In this document: positions 4,794-5,958 of the stretch, in pieces
Layout: each line of letters begins with the position of its first letter
Position numbering within the stretch: position 1 is the first letter of the stretch
Origin: Acidobacteriota bacterium
Lineage (GTDB): Bacteria; Acidobacteriota; Terriglobia; UBA7540
Reading direction: 5' to 3'
Assembly (NCBI GenBank): GCA_021784615.1
Contig: JAJYHU010000090.1
Location: 1 to 5,958, forward strand
Length of the DNA stretch: 5,958 nucleotides
Translations under genes and position numbers: made by a program
Notes under the pieces: model-generated
The model's database searches: none
Seen by the model: only the letters and a program-made list of their open reading frames with translations
Told to the model about the DNA's origin: nothing

Positions 4794-5958
4794 TCACTCG
4801 CATTTGACGATGCTTCCGCTGTCCGTTTCATGGCCGGCGGGGCTATCGGGGCCGCTCTCGCCTGCAAAGGGCCAATTGACGTTCAGCCACAACTCCTGCT
4901 CGCGGACTTTGGCGGGAACATTATCGACCCGCAGATTTTCAAGCCAGTGGACTCCCGTTTTCCCCGCCACCAGAATGTCCTTGTCGCCGTCCGCATCGAT
5001 ATCAGCCACAATGATCTGCGTTCCAATTTCAGCCGTGCCATTGTAACTGATCGGAAAACGCGTAAAGGTGGCAGTCCGGCGGTCGATTTTGTAATAGTAA
5101 ATGCAAAGCGGGTCGTAAAGGCCGGGATCAGGATCGGCGCGATAACGCTTGCCGGTGATCAATTCCAATTCTCCGTCATCGTCAATATCGGCCAGCTTCA
5201 GCGCATGAACCTCGGAGAATGAATCGTCGATGAGGTGCCGTTGCCAGGTGCGCCGTCCGTGACTGACCTTCTGCTCCATCCAGTAGAGCCCGAAGTTGTG
5301 GCCGTGGCCGTAAATAAGGTCCATCTTGCCATCCGCGTTGACGTCATAACCCAGGATGGGGAATCCGGCCTCGCCCAGTTCCCATTCCGGATGCCAGTTC
5401 CATTTGTCCCTGTCGGCATCCACGTTCTCCAGCCAGCCGTGGATGGAGAGCAGGTCCGGCTTCCCATCGCCATTGATATCCGCAACTCCCACGCCGTGGC
5501 CGTCAGCCGTTTTGCCACCCACATAGTGCACCACGGGTTGCGCGCCTGCGAAGTTGATCCAGATCAAGCTGGAAGGGGAATAGTGGGCAACGGCGATATC
5601 GGGCACACCGTCGCCGTTAATATCGGCATGGACCATTCCTTCCGTCGCCCTTGAATGACAAATGAAGTGTTTTTTCCAGAAAGCGTCCGGCTTCTTCGGA
5701 TTCTTATACCACCAGATGCCGTCGGTTTGCCACGCCGCGGTGACCAAGTCCAGAGATCCGTCGTGGTTGACGTCCACAGGGAATTGAGCGCAATCCGCCA
5801 CAAATTCAATCTTCTTCACGCCCGCCGCGCCAAACGGCCACACGCTTGTGTACCTCCACTGATGTCTTTTCCACACGACGCTGAGCGGCCCGGGGTTTTC
5901 ATACCAGTACGCTCCACTCACAATGTCCAGCTTCCCATCACCATCGACATCCATCACG
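4794..5958 (-). CDS. FG-GAP/VCBS repeat protein, beta-propeller type (5' end outside the window)
   Basis: The frame is open at the right edge and stops at TGA 4796-4794; 387 codons are visible. GTG or ATG codons at the edge fall inside a repeat and are not taken as starts. Seven calcium-loop motifs of the D-x-[DN]-x-DG-x-x-[DE] type are visible, at visible residues 3, 62, 112, 160, 205, 257 and 319 (for example DVDGDGKLDI, DINGDGVPDI, DINGDGKPDL, DVNADGKMDL, DIDADGDKDI). Several repeats are followed by aromatic strands such as AYWYENPG, IWWYKNPK, LYWME and VHWLEN. This pattern marks FG-GAP/VCBS repeats, which fold as beta-propellers and bind calcium, usually outside the cytoplasm. A signal peptide is expected upstream but cannot be seen. 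The last 45 or so residues lack repeats. No catalytic motif is visible; ligand or partner unknown. Convergent with the FecR/DUF6600 gene. Confidence 0.85.
   Translation of the reverse strand, partial: VMDVDGDGKLDIVSGAYWYENPGPLSVVWKRHQWRYTSVWPFGAAGVKKIEFVADCAQFPVDVNHDGSLDLVTAAWQTDGIWWYKNPKKPDAFWKKHFICHSRATEGMVHADINGDGVPDIAVAHYSPSSLIWINFAGAQPVVHYVGGKTADGHGVGVADINGDGKPDLLSIHGWLENVDADRDKWNWHPEWELGEAGFPILGYDVNADGKMDLIYGHGHNFGLYWMEQKVSHGRRTWQRHLIDDSFSEVHALKLADIDDDGELELITGKRYRADPDPGLYDPLCIYYYKIDRRTATFTRFPISYNGTAEIGTQIIVADIDADGDKDILVAGKTGVHWLENLRVDNVPAKVREQELWLNVNWPFAGESGPDSPAGHETDSGSIVKCE

Overview
The window looks like a chromosomal stretch from a GC-rich soil or sediment bacterium, most likely an Acidobacteriota member. 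This is an inference. The strongest cue is the large gene, which joins a FecR-like domain to a Trp/Tyr-rich DUF6600-type module and a long Gly/Ser/Arg/Asn/Gln tail, an architecture I associate with that phylum. A calcium-loop FG-GAP/VCBS protein and a small 'WWDAKG...YWYRRAG' hypothetical protein fit the same setting.

Layout. Positions 27-1228 hold a complete IS630-family insertion sequence. It has 25-bp imperfect terminal inverted repeats (18/25 identical), sits in a CTAG target with a duplicated TA, and encodes its transposase in two overlapping frames (98-586 and 549-1229) joined at an A7 run. Positions 1230-1367 are a short spacer. A 95-codon hypothetical gene lies at 1368-1655. Positions 1656-2064 are a 409-bp gene-free leader with candidate promoters and two inverted repeats. 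A gene for an 873-residue exported protein occupies 2065-4686. A perfect 14-bp-stem terminator at 4713-4750 separates it from a convergent minus-strand FG-GAP/VCBS repeat gene (stop at 4794), whose 5' end lies beyond the right edge.

Functional picture. The genes do not form an obvious pathway or a defence or biosynthetic system. The two large genes are convergent, probably share one terminator, and both look like extracytoplasmic proteins built from repeats. The IS is an independent insertion; its right end lies 141 bp upstream of the small gene and may affect that gene's expression. The most interesting observations are the split transposase with its A7 junction, the transposase stop codon supplied by the target site, and the repeat-built FecR/DUF6600 protein with a strongly basic, low-complexity tail. 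I found no CRISPR array, tRNA or rRNA.
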